Positions 9,734-20,044 are shown, counted from the first letter of the stretch. The stretch: DNA of 64,000 nucleotides from Ecytonucleospora hepatopenaei (GCA_026692725.1 JAPMUG010000003.1:124001-188000), one strand, 5' to 3'. The notes: a model not told the origin generated them from the letters alone. Numbers and translations: made by a program.

Positions 9734-12193
9734 TTACTTATTATTCTTCTTTAACAAAATATTCCTATTATATTCATATAAATCCATATCATCTCCCTTT
9801 ACCAATCCCCTATCCTTTAACCTAAATACAATATCATCAATAACATGTAATTTGATAGGCAAGTGTTTAAGTAAGTTAGTTATAGCCATTAGCCATGCTC
9901 TAATATTTTTATTACCAATATCATTGTTTGTATTGCTTATATTAGTATTACAACTATTACTACTTATAGTAGTATTATCTATATTACTATAATCTAATAT
10001 ATAATTTATATCATAATATATATCTCTATATATCATATATTTACATATATCATAATATACATATGGTAAGTATATTTTAATAATATTACTAATATATTCC
10101 ATTTTATTAATATCATTACGTAATATATTACTACTATTGTTAGTATTACTACTATTAGTATTATTACTATTATTCTTTATATTCTTTATATTTATTAATT
10201 GATTTATAAACCATTCGATATTATCAGTAATATATTTAATATTATTATCAGTAATATATATATTAGTATTATTATCAGTAATATTTATATTAGTATTATT
10301 ATCAGTAATATTTATATTAGTAATATAATTATTATATATATTACTATTATCTATTATATCTCTATATATTACCTTCTTTATTCCCTCTATATTTATACTA
10401 TCATATTCTTTATATTCCTTTTTACTTACATTACTATTGATAAATGATACTATTTCATCAGTATATGATAGTGGTAAGTTATGGTGGTGTAGGAAAGAGT
10501 GTGCTACATCATAGTAGTTATCATTGATGTTAAAAGACAATACATAATAGCTACCATTTAATTCAACATTAATATTACACATATTATCATTATTAGTATT
10601 ATTGGTATTAGTATTATTATTGTTATTATTTGTACTACCTATTAATTTCCATTTAATATTATCAGTATTATCAGTATTAGTATTATTATCACTATTATAA
10701 GTATTATTAGTATTATCAGTATTATCATTATCATCTATTATCTGTTCATATACTTTACCATTCTCTATTTTATATGTTATACCATTATTAGTAAATATTT
10801 GATCATTAGGTATATTATTATTAGTATTATTAGTATTATTATCATTATGTGTATTATTAGTATTATAATTAAATATTTCTAATATATTATTATCATTATA
10901 TATATTAGTATTATCACTTATATTAGTATTATCATTATATATATTAGTATTATCATTTATATTTATATTATCATTTATATTAGTATTATCACTTATATTA
11001 GTATTTATATTAGTATTATCTTTTATATTTATTGTATATATACATCCATTAGAACAACATATATATAATATAATATTATTAGTAGTATTATTATTAGTAT
11101 TACCATATATATTCCATATAGTAATATTAGTTGTAATATTATTATTAGTAGTAATATTATTATTAGTATTATCTATTATCTTATATACCTTATGTATTAT
11201 TAAATTACTATCTAATATAAATATATTACCATTCTCACCACCTACTATTATATATGGTATATTATTAATATGTAATACATACATAGTATATATCATATTA
11301 CATACATATCTAATATTACATATATTAGTATATGTATTGTTTATATTAGTGTTATTTATATTGTTATATGTATTGTTTATATTATATTTATATATATATC
11401 CTTCATTATCTACTGTATATAATATATTACTGTCATATATGATAGAACGTATTGGATAATTATGATATGATATACTAATTATATTATTATTATATGTATT
11501 ATTAGTATATGTATTATCATTATATGTATTATCAGATATATTAAACATTCTTATTATACCATCTGCACAACCAGATAATATGATATTAGTATTATTAGTA
11601 TTATTAGTATTATTAGTAGTATTAGTAGTATTATCATATGTACATATACCCCATACTGGTAATGGATGTGTATATATTATATTATATATGTTAGTTAGTA
11701 TATTATACTTTATTAGTGTATTATCCCAACTACCTGTATATAGTATATTATTATGTATATGCATTGAACATACATTATTAGAATGAGAATATATAAATGT
11801 ACCAATATATACATTATCATCATTATATACTGTATTATTGGTATTACTGTTATCATTATTATTTAAACTATTACTGTTATCATTATTATTTAAACTATTA
11901 TTTAAACTATTATATGATGTATTAGTATTAGTATTAGTTATGTTATTTATATTAAATTCATATACATTACCATTCTGACACCCATAATAATATATATCAT
12001 CATTATACTTACATATTGTATTTATATGTGTATCAATAGGAATATACATATAATTAGTATTGTTTGATATATTATCATCTGTTCTTACTGCTAATACTTT
12101 ATCTCTTCCTCCTACTAGTTTTAAATCTTCTGAACATGTTTTTATATCTTTATCTAATATTTTATATTTGTTAGTGGATGTAATAGATAACAT
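9734..12193 (-). CDS. DOA1: Doa1/Ufd3 (PLAA): WD40-PFU-PUL Cdc48 cofactor
   Basis: The 819-residue product has N-terminal WD40 repeats (GCQNGNVYEF, NILYTGSWDNTLIKYN, LSGCADGIIRMFNIS), then a PFU ubiquitin-binding region (KIENGKVYEQ and SYYVLSFNINDNYYDVAHSF) at about 470-600, then a helical PUL/ARM region to the end (RAWLMAITNLLKHLPIKLH). That order is diagnostic. Family role: binding ubiquitin and the Cdc48 C terminus in ubiquitin recycling and degradation. Very long Asn/Thr/Ser runs, coded by ATT/GTATTA triplet repeats, interrupt loops between blades and between domains; conserved cores are free of them. Yeast Doa1 is about 715 residues, so the excess is low-complexity insertion. The p47/Shp1-like protein at 39017 is another Cdc48 cofactor. 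Confidence 0.87.
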   Translation of the reverse strand: MLSITSTNKYKILDKDIKTCSEDLKLVGGRDKVLAVRTDDNISNNTNYMYIPIDTHINTICKYNDDIYYYGCQNGNVYEFNINNITNTNTNTSYNSLNNSLNNNDNSNSLNNNDNSNTNNTVYNDDNVYIGTFIYSHSNNVCSMHIHNNILYTGSWDNTLIKYNILTNIYNIIYTHPLPVWGICTYDNTTNTTNNTNNTNNTNIILSGCADGIIRMFNISDNTYNDNTYTNNTYNNNIISISYHNYPIRSIIYDSNILYTVDNEGYIYKYNINNTYNNINNTNINNTYTNICNIRYVCNMIYTMYVLHINNIPYIIVGGENGNIFILDSNLIIHKVYKIIDNTNNNITTNNNITTNITIWNIYGNTNNNTTNNIILYICCSNGCIYTINIKDNTNINTNISDNTNINDNININDNTNIYNDNTNISDNTNIYNDNNILEIFNYNTNNTHNDNNTNNTNNNIPNDQIFTNNGITYKIENGKVYEQIIDDNDNTDNTNNTYNSDNNTNTDNTDNIKWKLIGSTNNNNNNTNTNNTNNDNMCNINVELNGSYYVLSFNINDNYYDVAHSFLHHHNLPLSYTDEIVSFINSNVSKKEYKEYDSINIEGIKKVIYRDIIDNSNIYNNYITNINITDNNTNINITDNNTNIYITDNNIKYITDNIEWFINQLINIKNIKNNSNNTNSSNTNNSSNILRNDINKMEYISNIIKIYLPYVYYDICKYMIYRDIYYDINYILDYSNIDNTTISSNSCNTNISNTNNDIGNKNIRAWLMAITNLLKHLPIKLHVIDDIVFRLKDRGLVKGDDMDLYEYNRNILLKKNNK

Positions 12194-12511
12194 ATTATAT
12201 TAAATATATTGTATTATATATTGTATATTATATATTGTATTATATATTATATATTGTATTATATATTATGTTAAATATTATGTTAAATATATTTAGTATA
12301 TAACTAAGTTTATAATATAATAAATAATTTTATAATATAATAAATAAGGGTAAAATAAATATAAATATAACATAATATTTATAAATAAAGTATAAATTAT
12401 ATAAATATTAAACAGTATATAATTATATTTTATTATATAGTGTATAAATATATTTTATTATATAGTGTATAGTGTATATTTTATTATATAGTGTATAAAT
12501 TATATTTTATT
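12194..12511. other. A/T repeat spacer between DOA1 and the SET gene
   Basis: Short A/T repeats fill it: TATATTGTATTATATA units at about 12200-12265 and TTTTATTATATAGTGTATAA units at about 12425-12508. No gene is visible. Confidence 0.7.
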
Positions 12512-14485
12512 CTACTCCTCTATCATCCCATGCTTGCGCTGCTGCTCATCTGAATACTGGTAATTAAATAGGAACTCCTCTCCTCTGTATATGTCTCTTT
12601 TTGCCTTGAATATTATCTTGGTTTCTCCTCTGTGCACCATCACGCATGTGCGCAGGTTGGCTTCTCCTATTGAGTGGTTTATGTACCTGCTTTTATTCCC
12701 TAGCTTAAATGCATCCAGGGAATAGAGGCACTCTCCATTCTCATTTACCTGGTTGAAGAGGTAGCTGCAATTGTTGGCTTCGTAGAAATTGCCCCTTCTT
12801 TCTGCTTCCTTATCTGATACCACTTCTCCTACGTATTCCATAACAAACTCATTTTCCTTTATTACATCTTCATCAGAAAATAGACCAAATCCATGTAAAG
12901 CAGATCTAAATACAGTTGTTTTTTTATAGAAAGTAGAATAGCAATTATTACAATTATTATATAAATTATTATTATTATATAAATTAGTATTACTATTATA
13001 TAAATTAGTACTACTATTATATAAATTATTATTATTATATAAATTACTATTATTATTATTATATAAATTACAATTACATCCACATAATTGTGAATCACAA
13101 AAACGATTATGTGTAAGACATGTACATGTTTCATCACATAGTCCTGTTGCACTATTACATGAACAGTACTTCATGTTCTTGCACTCTGTACAGAAACAAC
13201 TCAACTCACATGGTATTTCCTTCCTGGCACAGGTGCAGTTTTTCTTAGTGCACGGGCCTGAGTGTTTGCATGGCTTGAAATGCTCCATAAATACAATGTC
13301 CTTGTAATTCTTTTCAAATTCTTTTTTAGGCATTTTCTTGTTGGTTATTTCATCACAGCTAAATGTAAATTTGCTAATTACATTGATAATTTTTTTAATT
13401 ACACAATTTTTAAGATTTAAACAGAAAATATGTTTGAGGCCTTCATAGGAATTATTAGTATTATATAAATTATCATTATATAAATTATCATTATATAAAT
13501 TAGTATTATTAGTATTATATAAATTAGTACTATTAGTATTAGTATTATCATTTAATGACATATCTATTTTTATATTTTCATTTAATATACTATCATCTAT
13601 ATTATTATTTATTACACTACTTTTTAATGATGCTGATTGTAAACGTATATTTCTTTTTTTATCATTATTTAATATAATATCACTATCTATTATTGTATTA
13701 TCATTATTTAATATAATATCACTATCTATTATTGTATTATCAGTATCAATTGTATTATCAGCATTGATTGTATTCTTCTTTTTAAATGCTATTAAAATAT
13801 CTTTTACACTCTTCTCTTCCTTCTTTTCTATGTCATTTATTGCCCAACATATACACTTGCTTTCCTCTTCAAAATGTATGCATGTGCCTGGTGCTATTTG
13901 GTGTATTCCACAATTAAATAACAGGCACACGTTACAAAACAACCCTTTCATATTTTTTGCCTGCTTTGTTTCTTCTGGTAGGCCTATATAACCATATGCT
14001 GCTGGTGCATAATTCATTTTTGCTATAAATAACCTATTTACCACGTCTTTTATATTTAGAGTCTTTTCTCCTATTTCACTGCCTTCGTACCACATGATTC
14101 TTGTTGGCTTGTCTGACCGTACACTGGGCATAAACCTTAAAATTGGATCATCTTCTGTCCATAGATTTATTTTGCTTATGGTAAGAAAGTTTGTTTTTGG
14201 ATCTGGATGGACATATGGAATAATACCTTTATGATTGATAATAACATCTTTATTTAATATGTTATTATTTGATATATTAATATTTGATATGTTATTGTTT
14301 GATATATTAATATTTGATATATTTTTATTTTTATTTTCATTTAATTTATTTACTTTTTGAATGTTATTTAATATTAAATGTGTAGCTAAACGTGTATATT
14401 CTTTTTCTACATTATTATAAATTTCTTTAAATTCATTATCTTTAATTTGTTCTTTAAATTTTATATTTTGTTGATTTTTTAACAT
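12512..14485 (-). CDS. EZH2: E(z)/EZH2-type histone H3K27 methyltransferase
   Basis: This 657-residue protein ends with a CXC domain (about 405-515) and a SET domain (about 520-650). The SET domain has the E(z) signature EAERRGNFYEANNCSYLFN, the AdoMet motif RYINHS and the late motif GEEFLFNYQYSDE. Upstream, LFCNVCLLFNCGIHQ at about 195 resembles the E(z) Cys cluster. An LYNN-repeat insertion (about 470-512) splits the last Cys pairs of the CXC domain; a second NLYND tract is at about 315-345. Compared with human EZH2 the tyrosine of YMCSFLF (Y641) is Asn, and the NCY after NHS is changed. Family role: repressive H3K27 methylation in PRC2. Its partner EED is at 20387. Confidence 0.88.
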   Translation of the reverse strand: MLKNQQNIKFKEQIKDNEFKEIYNNVEKEYTRLATHLILNNIQKVNKLNENKNKNISNINISNNNISNINISNNNILNKDVIINHKGIIPYVHPDPKTNFLTISKINLWTEDDPILRFMPSVRSDKPTRIMWYEGSEIGEKTLNIKDVVNRLFIAKMNYAPAAYGYIGLPEETKQAKNMKGLFCNVCLLFNCGIHQIAPGTCIHFEEESKCICWAINDIEKKEEKSVKDILIAFKKKNTINADNTIDTDNTIIDSDIILNNDNTIIDSDIILNNDKKRNIRLQSASLKSSVINNNIDDSILNENIKIDMSLNDNTNTNSTNLYNTNNTNLYNDNLYNDNLYNTNNSYEGLKHIFCLNLKNCVIKKIINVISKFTFSCDEITNKKMPKKEFEKNYKDIVFMEHFKPCKHSGPCTKKNCTCARKEIPCELSCFCTECKNMKYCSCNSATGLCDETCTCLTHNRFCDSQLCGCNCNLYNNNNSNLYNNNNLYNSSTNLYNSNTNLYNNNNLYNNCNNCYSTFYKKTTVFRSALHGFGLFSDEDVIKENEFVMEYVGEVVSDKEAERRGNFYEANNCSYLFNQVNENGECLYSLDAFKLGNKSRYINHSIGEANLRTCVMVHRGETKIIFKAKRDIYRGEEFLFNYQYSDEQQRKHGMIEE

Positions 14486-14973
14486 TAAAAATATACTATA
14501 CTATATAAAATATAAATTAAAATAAGTATATAATATTATGTAAATAATATATTATGTAATATTCTATAATATAATATTTTGTATGTTATAATAATATGTA
14601 AATAATATATTATGTAATATTTTTTAAGGGCAAAAAAGTTCAATTATCTGTAAATTGTTCAACTAATTAGTAAAACGATAAATTAATTTAGAAAATACCC
14701 CTTAATAATTTTTTTGCATTTTTAATTTAAGATTATCTTTATAAAATATATTTGATTAGATATAAGATATTATTTTATAACGTTTAATTATTTTTATTAA
14801 GAATTATTTGTTGAAATATAAGTAATCATTTTTAAATAGATAATATTTATTTTTTGATAGATTGATATACTGATTAAAAATAAAATACAATAAATACAAA
14901 TATATCACATAATATAAATTATAAATATATTACATAATATAAAATATAAATTAATATTATTTAATACATAAAA
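14486..14973. other. Divergent-promoter spacer, no gene seen
   Basis: A/T-rich spacer between the divergent SET gene and the membrane protein at 14974. It contains TTATGTAAATAATATATTATG-type repeats (about 14530-14620) and GGGTATTTTC-type sequence near 14695 on the minus strand. Nothing else is recognisable. Confidence 0.5.
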
Positions 14974-15915
14974 ATGACTAGTAATAACTTAGAAGAAAAG
15001 ATTTATGATAACTTTTTAATATACATTCATGATTATATGATGATGCAACACTCTAATATGATTTACTTCTTTTGCACTGGATTAATTAATAAGGCTTATG
15101 TTTTCAACAGGGTTATGGCATGGACTTTTCTAATGATTTTATTTTTGGGTATACTTTTAGGTTTTTACTCGGAAATTATAACAATTTCATTTGTAATTTC
15201 TATGTTCGGCTATTTAACATTTAAAATGGTATGTTTAGGATGGAAACATTACAATTTACTTAAAACAACTACATTAATGAATGCAAATGATTTAGATTAT
15301 GGCTTATTTTATAAAATTATGAAGTGTTTTACTCTAAAAAAATTTGGATCTGAAGAAGACAAGGATATTTTACAAAAGCTTAAGACAATTCTTAATGATG
15401 GCACTTTAACCTTAAAAATGTTAGAAGATTTAAAGAAAAAAGAAGGTTTAATTTTTATTGCTATTATTGCCTCACTAACAATTGTATTTCTTATGTTATT
15501 TTCATTCATCGAAAGTTCAGTAATGTTTTTAACAGTATCATTTGCAGGTATGGTACTTGTTTTTAGCTACAAAGTATGGAATCTTAAAAATGGTATTGTG
15601 TATGCTACTGTTGGATTTCTATCCATGTTTGTACTTCTTGTATTTTGTGCATTTTTCTCAATATTAGGAAATGCTCTTACTTTTATCATTTGCTCAATTT
15701 ATGAAAGTTTTTTGCTGATTATAGCAATTTATGCACTGATGTCTAAAAATGAAATTGTATATGGAATGGTGCATGAGAGTAAAAAAGAACTGTGTGAATT
15801 TTATAAATACTTTGCTATATGTATTGCAGTGAATATTTTTGCAAAAGGAATAGTTAGAATTTTGAAAGCATCAATTAAAAGGAATAAAAGAAAAACATAC
15901 AACAATTATCTATAA
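14974..15915 (+). CDS. Multi-pass membrane protein, unrecognised
   Basis: The 313-residue product has about seven hydrophobic helices: near 45-65, 68-88, 160-180, 182-202, 207-229, 232-256 and 278-298. A 70-residue polar loop follows the second helix, and the basic tail contains KRNKRKTYNNYL. The N-terminal half (LINKAYVFNRVMAW) hints at an ER-shaping or traffic protein but I see no diagnostic motif. Codon use resembles neighbouring conserved genes and there is little low complexity, so it is probably a real, constrained gene. Confidence 0.65.
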   Translation: MTSNNLEEKIYDNFLIYIHDYMMMQHSNMIYFFCTGLINKAYVFNRVMAWTFLMILFLGILLGFYSEIITISFVISMFGYLTFKMVCLGWKHYNLLKTTTLMNANDLDYGLFYKIMKCFTLKKFGSEEDKDILQKLKTILNDGTLTLKMLEDLKKKEGLIFIAIIASLTIVFLMLFSFIESSVMFLTVSFAGMVLVFSYKVWNLKNGIVYATVGFLSMFVLLVFCAFFSILGNALTFIICSIYESFLLIIAIYALMSKNEIVYGMVHESKKELCEFYKYFAICIAVNIFAKGIVRILKASIKRNKRKTYNNYL

Positions 15916-16230
15916 TTATACCTAATTAAGTATTATCATTTATAATACCTAATTAAATATTATTATTAATAGATTATATGTTTTTATTATAAAAATATTA
16001 AATATAATAACATATTAAATATATTTGAAGGTTAGAATATTGTATTTTTTATACCTTTATTTTTTTTATTTTTATAAATATACAAAGAAAAATTTATAAA
16101 ATATAAAATATAAAATATAAAATATAAAATATAAAATATAAAATATAAAATATAAAATATAAAATATAAAATATAACATTATATAATTTATAATATTATC
16201 TATAACATATACAATATAAAACAATTAAAA
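15916..16230. repeat. Spacer with a heptanucleotide tandem repeat
   Basis: From about 16095 to 16175 the unit TATAAAA is repeated about eleven times almost perfectly. The repeat ends some 55 bases before the ATG of the Arv1-like gene, so it occupies its promoter region. The rest is unstructured A/T sequence. Confidence 0.85.
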
Positions 16231-16866
16231 ATGGTATTTCAAATTGAATATTATTCTGGTACTAGTTTAATGCTAAAAATAGTTGATTTTTTACTGCTTA
16301 ACAAAAATTTATATAGACATTTTATAGTTCAATATATCACTAAAAGAAACTCAAGTGAAATATCTTTTTGGATATTTTTGTTAACCACCAACATTCTTAT
16401 AATTTTAGTATTGGGTGAAATAAAATACAGACCATATATTTTTAACAAATATGTTTTTAAATTAAAAGGTTTTGAATGGAAATACTACGCTAAATTGACC
16501 ATAAAAGAGACTGCAATTGGATGTTTACTCTCTTTTTTGTTTTTGTTACTTTTTAAAAAGCAAGGTAAAAATAATTTTATAAGAAAATCATTCTTGCTCT
16601 TTAGATATGTGATTGTAAGTTTTCTATTTGCAAATTCCTATGGATTGTTTTACGTTTTATTTTACCTATGGAATTATACCAATTTGTTATATTTTTTTGT
16701 ACTTGAATTTCTTGTTTTTTGTTCACGAACTGTAAGCTTAAATGTTGTGTTAGAAATTTACTTAGAAAATACTGGATATAAGAAAAAGGTATGTAAGGTA
16801 TTTTCTTATATAATTGTAATTTTAGTAACTTATTATAGATTTATAAGCTTAATAAATATATATTAG
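16231..16866 (+). CDS. ARV1: Arv1-like ER membrane protein without zinc ribbon
   Basis: The 211-residue product begins almost directly at the Arv1 homology block: MLKIVDFLLLNKNLYRHFIVQY corresponds to the family pattern (Asp-x-hydrophobic-Leu-Leu...YRHLLxN). Four to five membrane helices follow (about 45-62, 85-105, 118-138, 143-165, 188-205). Family members normally start with a small CxxC...CxxC zinc ribbon; here there is no room for it, because A/T repeats precede the ATG. Known role: ER sterol and GPI-intermediate transport. The match is short, so this is a moderate call. Confidence 0.5.
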   Translation: MVFQIEYYSGTSLMLKIVDFLLLNKNLYRHFIVQYITKRNSSEISFWIFLLTTNILIILVLGEIKYRPYIFNKYVFKLKGFEWKYYAKLTIKETAIGCLLSFLFLLLFKKQGKNNFIRKSFLLFRYVIVSFLFANSYGLFYVLFYLWNYTNLLYFFVLEFLVFCSRTVSLNVVLEIYLENTGYKKKVCKVFSYIIVILVTYYRFISLINIY

Positions 16867-16966
16867 GTTAATTTATTTTAATACTTTAAAACACTGTTTA
16901 AAATACTTTAAAGCACTATTTAAATTAAAAGTAATTAATATTTTATTTAATCTAATAAAACATAAG

Positions 16967-18043
16967 TTAAAGTTGTGTATTTCTTTTTTTATTGAACTTT
17001 CTATTAATAATTCTTATTAGAAAAATTAACAAAAGACAACAAATAGGAATCATAACTGATAAAATAATTATTAGTTTTGTATTTCTTTTATGATCAACAT
17101 CTTTTGTGGTTTTAATAGATTCATCAGGTATTGGCAGATTTAAGCTTATTTTATGTTTGTTGGTAAGATTTGTGTCTGATTTTTTTAAACTTTCCTTTTC
17201 ATTAACAATACATTTAAAATCATTAACAAAAATAAATTCAGAAGAATCATCTGCTGTTAAAAACTGCACACATGTTGTCTTATCCAAAATATTAGATAAA
17301 TTGTGGTCAATGGAACTCAATCCTTCTATAATTTCATTGTTTAAAAATAAAAACATTCCTTTTGATTCTTTAAGTTCTTGTTCTTTTGATCTATTTTGTA
17401 AATCAATTAAATAATAATCTATTTTTCTATAATTGCCTGGTTCCTTTGCTGTTTTTACCTCTGTGTAAGGAATTTCTAAATTGGTGAAAAGAAAAAGTGA
17501 TCTTTTTGGATTATAAAATTGCTTAGGAACCATAAAACAATCGTTGTTTTTAATAATTTGCATGTTTCCATCACTATTTAAATTGTTTTTTATTAAATAG
17601 TTTTCTCTTAAGTGTATTGATCTGTTCTTTTTGCATAATTTAAATTCTTTATTTTTTGAAAATATATGGCAAATTGTATAAGAAGACATGTTATCTTTAT
17701 TTTTTAAAATACCAGATGAAAATAAAACTTCAGTATCTTCTTCTAATAAAATTTTCTCATTTTCAACAATAAAACAAGAACCTTTTTTAGCAACTATTTT
17801 TTGTTTATATTCCACACAAATTGATTTAGAAATATCTTTATGATCCAATTTAATTGAATTTGAATCAAAGTCATCAATTACAAAATGTTTTGTTGATTTA
17901 TTTAATGTCTTTCTAGAACTTAAATCTAAATAATTAACTTCTGTAAATATATCAAAAACATTATCTGCTAACGAAACTACATTGGTATTTTTTGGAAAAT
18001 TCGTTGATGTAGCATTTATAAAGTTACATAATAAACTATACAT
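16967..18043 (-). CDS. Single-pass membrane protein, local family A
   Basis: This 358-residue protein has a weak hydrophobic start (MYSLLCNFINATST), a domain of about 280 residues, a polar stalk and one strong membrane helix (about 322-345, LIIILSVMIPICCLLLIFLI) with a basic tail. It shares family A landmarks: IFSKNKEFKLCKKNRSIHL then a strand ending NLNSDGNMQII, and a late block with an aromatic-acidic pattern. Similarity to the copies at 5435 and 7020 is low but colinear. It is closer in composition to 18983, with less Asn bias. Function unknown. Confidence 0.65.
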   Translation of the reverse strand: MYSLLCNFINATSTNFPKNTNVVSLADNVFDIFTEVNYLDLSSRKTLNKSTKHFVIDDFDSNSIKLDHKDISKSICVEYKQKIVAKKGSCFIVENEKILLEEDTEVLFSSGILKNKDNMSSYTICHIFSKNKEFKLCKKNRSIHLRENYLIKNNLNSDGNMQIIKNNDCFMVPKQFYNPKRSLFLFTNLEIPYTEVKTAKEPGNYRKIDYYLIDLQNRSKEQELKESKGMFLFLNNEIIEGLSSIDHNLSNILDKTTCVQFLTADDSSEFIFVNDFKCIVNEKESLKKSDTNLTNKHKISLNLPIPDESIKTTKDVDHKRNTKLIIILSVMIPICCLLLIFLIRIINRKFNKKRNTQL

Positions 18044-18982
18044 TTAAACACTGTATTTTTAAGATATTTCTTATATTAAATATATGAAGTATATTTTTAA
18101 ATATTTTTATTTTTTTAAAGGGTTATTTAATTTATTTTTAATATTTCTATGTTTTAGTGTTAATTTATACAAATTAAAAAATTTTACATTATCTATAATT
18201 ATTATTTTCATTCAATGTAAAATTTAATTTATTATAATATTTAAAAACAATAAAAAAAAATCCTATTTTTATATATAAATTGTATAGATTATTTATATAA
18301 AATTACATACATTAATAGAATTGAATTAACTTATAAATACTAAAATTGCTATTTTTTAAATCTTTCTTAAACTAATATTTTTCATCTATTAACAAGGTAA
18401 AATTTTAGTTATAATTGATTTTTTAATAAAACATATATTAATATCATAAATTTCGTTTTTATTTTAAGGTTAAAATTTCTAAATGAATTCTAACTCTTCT
18501 GTAAGAAAAAAAGTTTTAAAAATAAAATAATAAACCTTTTCAAGTGTTTTTTAATGTATTCCTTTTGCTTGTAACATTTTACAACTTAATTTTTATTTGC
18601 TATTTTACTATTTAAATAATTGATTTATGCCTTATTAGTCTTATATCATAAAATATATTTATGAAATCTAAAAATTTGTTATTTTTAAATCACCTGTTTA
18701 CAAATTAAACAAATCTTATAACTTTAACGATATATTTTATAAATTATATTTTATACAAAAATTGTTTTCTGGTATGTGTTTAATCACATGCATATATTAA
18801 AACATTCTTTAAAAGAACTTTTTTGTTTATTTTTGATTATTCTCTACACTAACCTAATTTCTAATAATTTTGTATTATATTTTTATAATATATTTTTGTT
18901 GTTTTAAATGTTTATTTTACTTTTTAATGAAATAAAATATTAAAAAATCTTTTAATATAATTTTAAATGTTAATCAATTAAT
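18044..18982. other. 939-base gene-free region
   Basis: This is among the longest spacers in the window. No frame above a few dozen codons is credible and I recognise no tRNA, snRNA or other structured RNA. Unlike the other spacers it has little simple repetition, so a diverged pseudogene or an unrecognised noncoding RNA is possible. Confidence 0.5.
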
Positions 18983-20044
18983 TTAATTGAATTTAGTGTC
19001 ATTCTTATGTTTATAATAATAATGCATAACAGCAATTGCTGCTACAATTACCAAAAAGATTAGTGGAAGTGAAACTGTCAATATAATCATAATTTCTTTC
19101 TTTTTTTTATCTTGTTCAGAAACTTTTTTCTCATCTTTCTTTTTATCTTTTGTGTCAGACTCTTCGTCAGGTTTTGGTGTAACAGGATCTTTTGAATCAA
19201 TAGAAATTTTCAATTCTTTGATTAACTTAGCTTTTCCTGCTTTATTGGCAATCTTAAAGTCTAATTGATTAAGATCTGTATATTCTTCTTTTATATCAGC
19301 AAGGTTATATTCCCTAAAAGTTTTTGTAAAGTCTTTTGAAAAAAAGACAAAGTTCTTAAAAGGAAACGTTAAAAAATTGTCCCCTAAAGGTGTAATTTGC
19401 TCCATTCCAATGGTAGAAACTACTCTATAATCTCCATGCGCTTCTTTAGCGACTTTTTTAGCCTGAACATTTGCTAAAATTCCTATACCAAGTGGAGAAG
19501 CAAAATTATTACGATCTAAAGAAATATCATCACCTGATATTTTAAAGTTAAATACATCAAATTTGGTTAATCTTAAAGCTAATAATTGATTTGGTTGAAA
19601 GTCAATATTCATTTTAGATGTTTTGTCTGTTAATTCTAAATTTTTTTCTAAATTTTTAAAAACTAAAAAAATAGTTTTTTGTGGGTTTACAATTGAAAAT
19701 TCCCCTTCTTCTATTTTAACCTCTTCATCTTGAGACAATTTAAATGTTTCACCATTGACTGTTATTTTGTTGTTTTTAGGAAGTACAAATGTTTTTTCGA
19801 TTTTAAATTTTAGCTCTTTGTCTGTATTGCTGCTTTCAAACTGTGTTTTATTATAAAATGATAGTTTAAACCAAGTTGTTTCTTTAGGTAATGTGCTAAT
19901 ATCCTCATTAAAAAGTGTAATTTTACTGCTCAATATAACTGAACTGTCTACGGGCAATTCTATTTCGGTATTTTCAGCTATTGTTTTAATTTCTGGTTGT
20001 CCACAATAAACCATCTTTAAAAAATTCATCTTTGTGAAAATCAT
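18983..20044 (-). CDS. Single-pass membrane protein, local family A
   Basis: The start at 20044 is supported by CCCCCTT immediately before the ATG. The 353-residue product carries a domain rich in beta-type strands. It includes the family A block FVLPKNNKITVNGETFKL, a strand ending IFLVFKNL, and a late block REYNLADIKEEYTDLNQLDF aligned with EYMLVNINLDDFTNF of the 5435 protein. A highly charged Lys/Asp stalk (about 290-320) leads into a membrane helix (about 322-344) and the tail YYYKHKNDTKFN. The leader is weak (MIFTKMNFLKMVYC). It has the most balanced composition of the four members, suggesting stronger constraint or expression. Function unknown. Confidence 0.7.
   Translation of the reverse strand: MIFTKMNFLKMVYCGQPEIKTIAENTEIELPVDSSVILSSKITLFNEDISTLPKETTWFKLSFYNKTQFESSNTDKELKFKIEKTFVLPKNNKITVNGETFKLSQDEEVKIEEGEFSIVNPQKTIFLVFKNLEKNLELTDKTSKMNIDFQPNQLLALRLTKFDVFNFKISGDDISLDRNNFASPLGIGILANVQAKKVAKEAHGDYRVVSTIGMEQITPLGDNFLTFPFKNFVFFSKDFTKTFREYNLADIKEEYTDLNQLDFKIANKAGKAKLIKELKISIDSKDPVTPKPDEESDTKDKKKDEKKVSEQDKKKKEIMIILTVSLPLIFLVIVAAIAVMHYYYKHKNDTKFN

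Noticed and set aside
12862..13152. Hydrophobic frame overlapping the SET gene
   Set aside because: Alternative reading of the LYNN-coding repeat; the E(z) frame clearly is the coding one.
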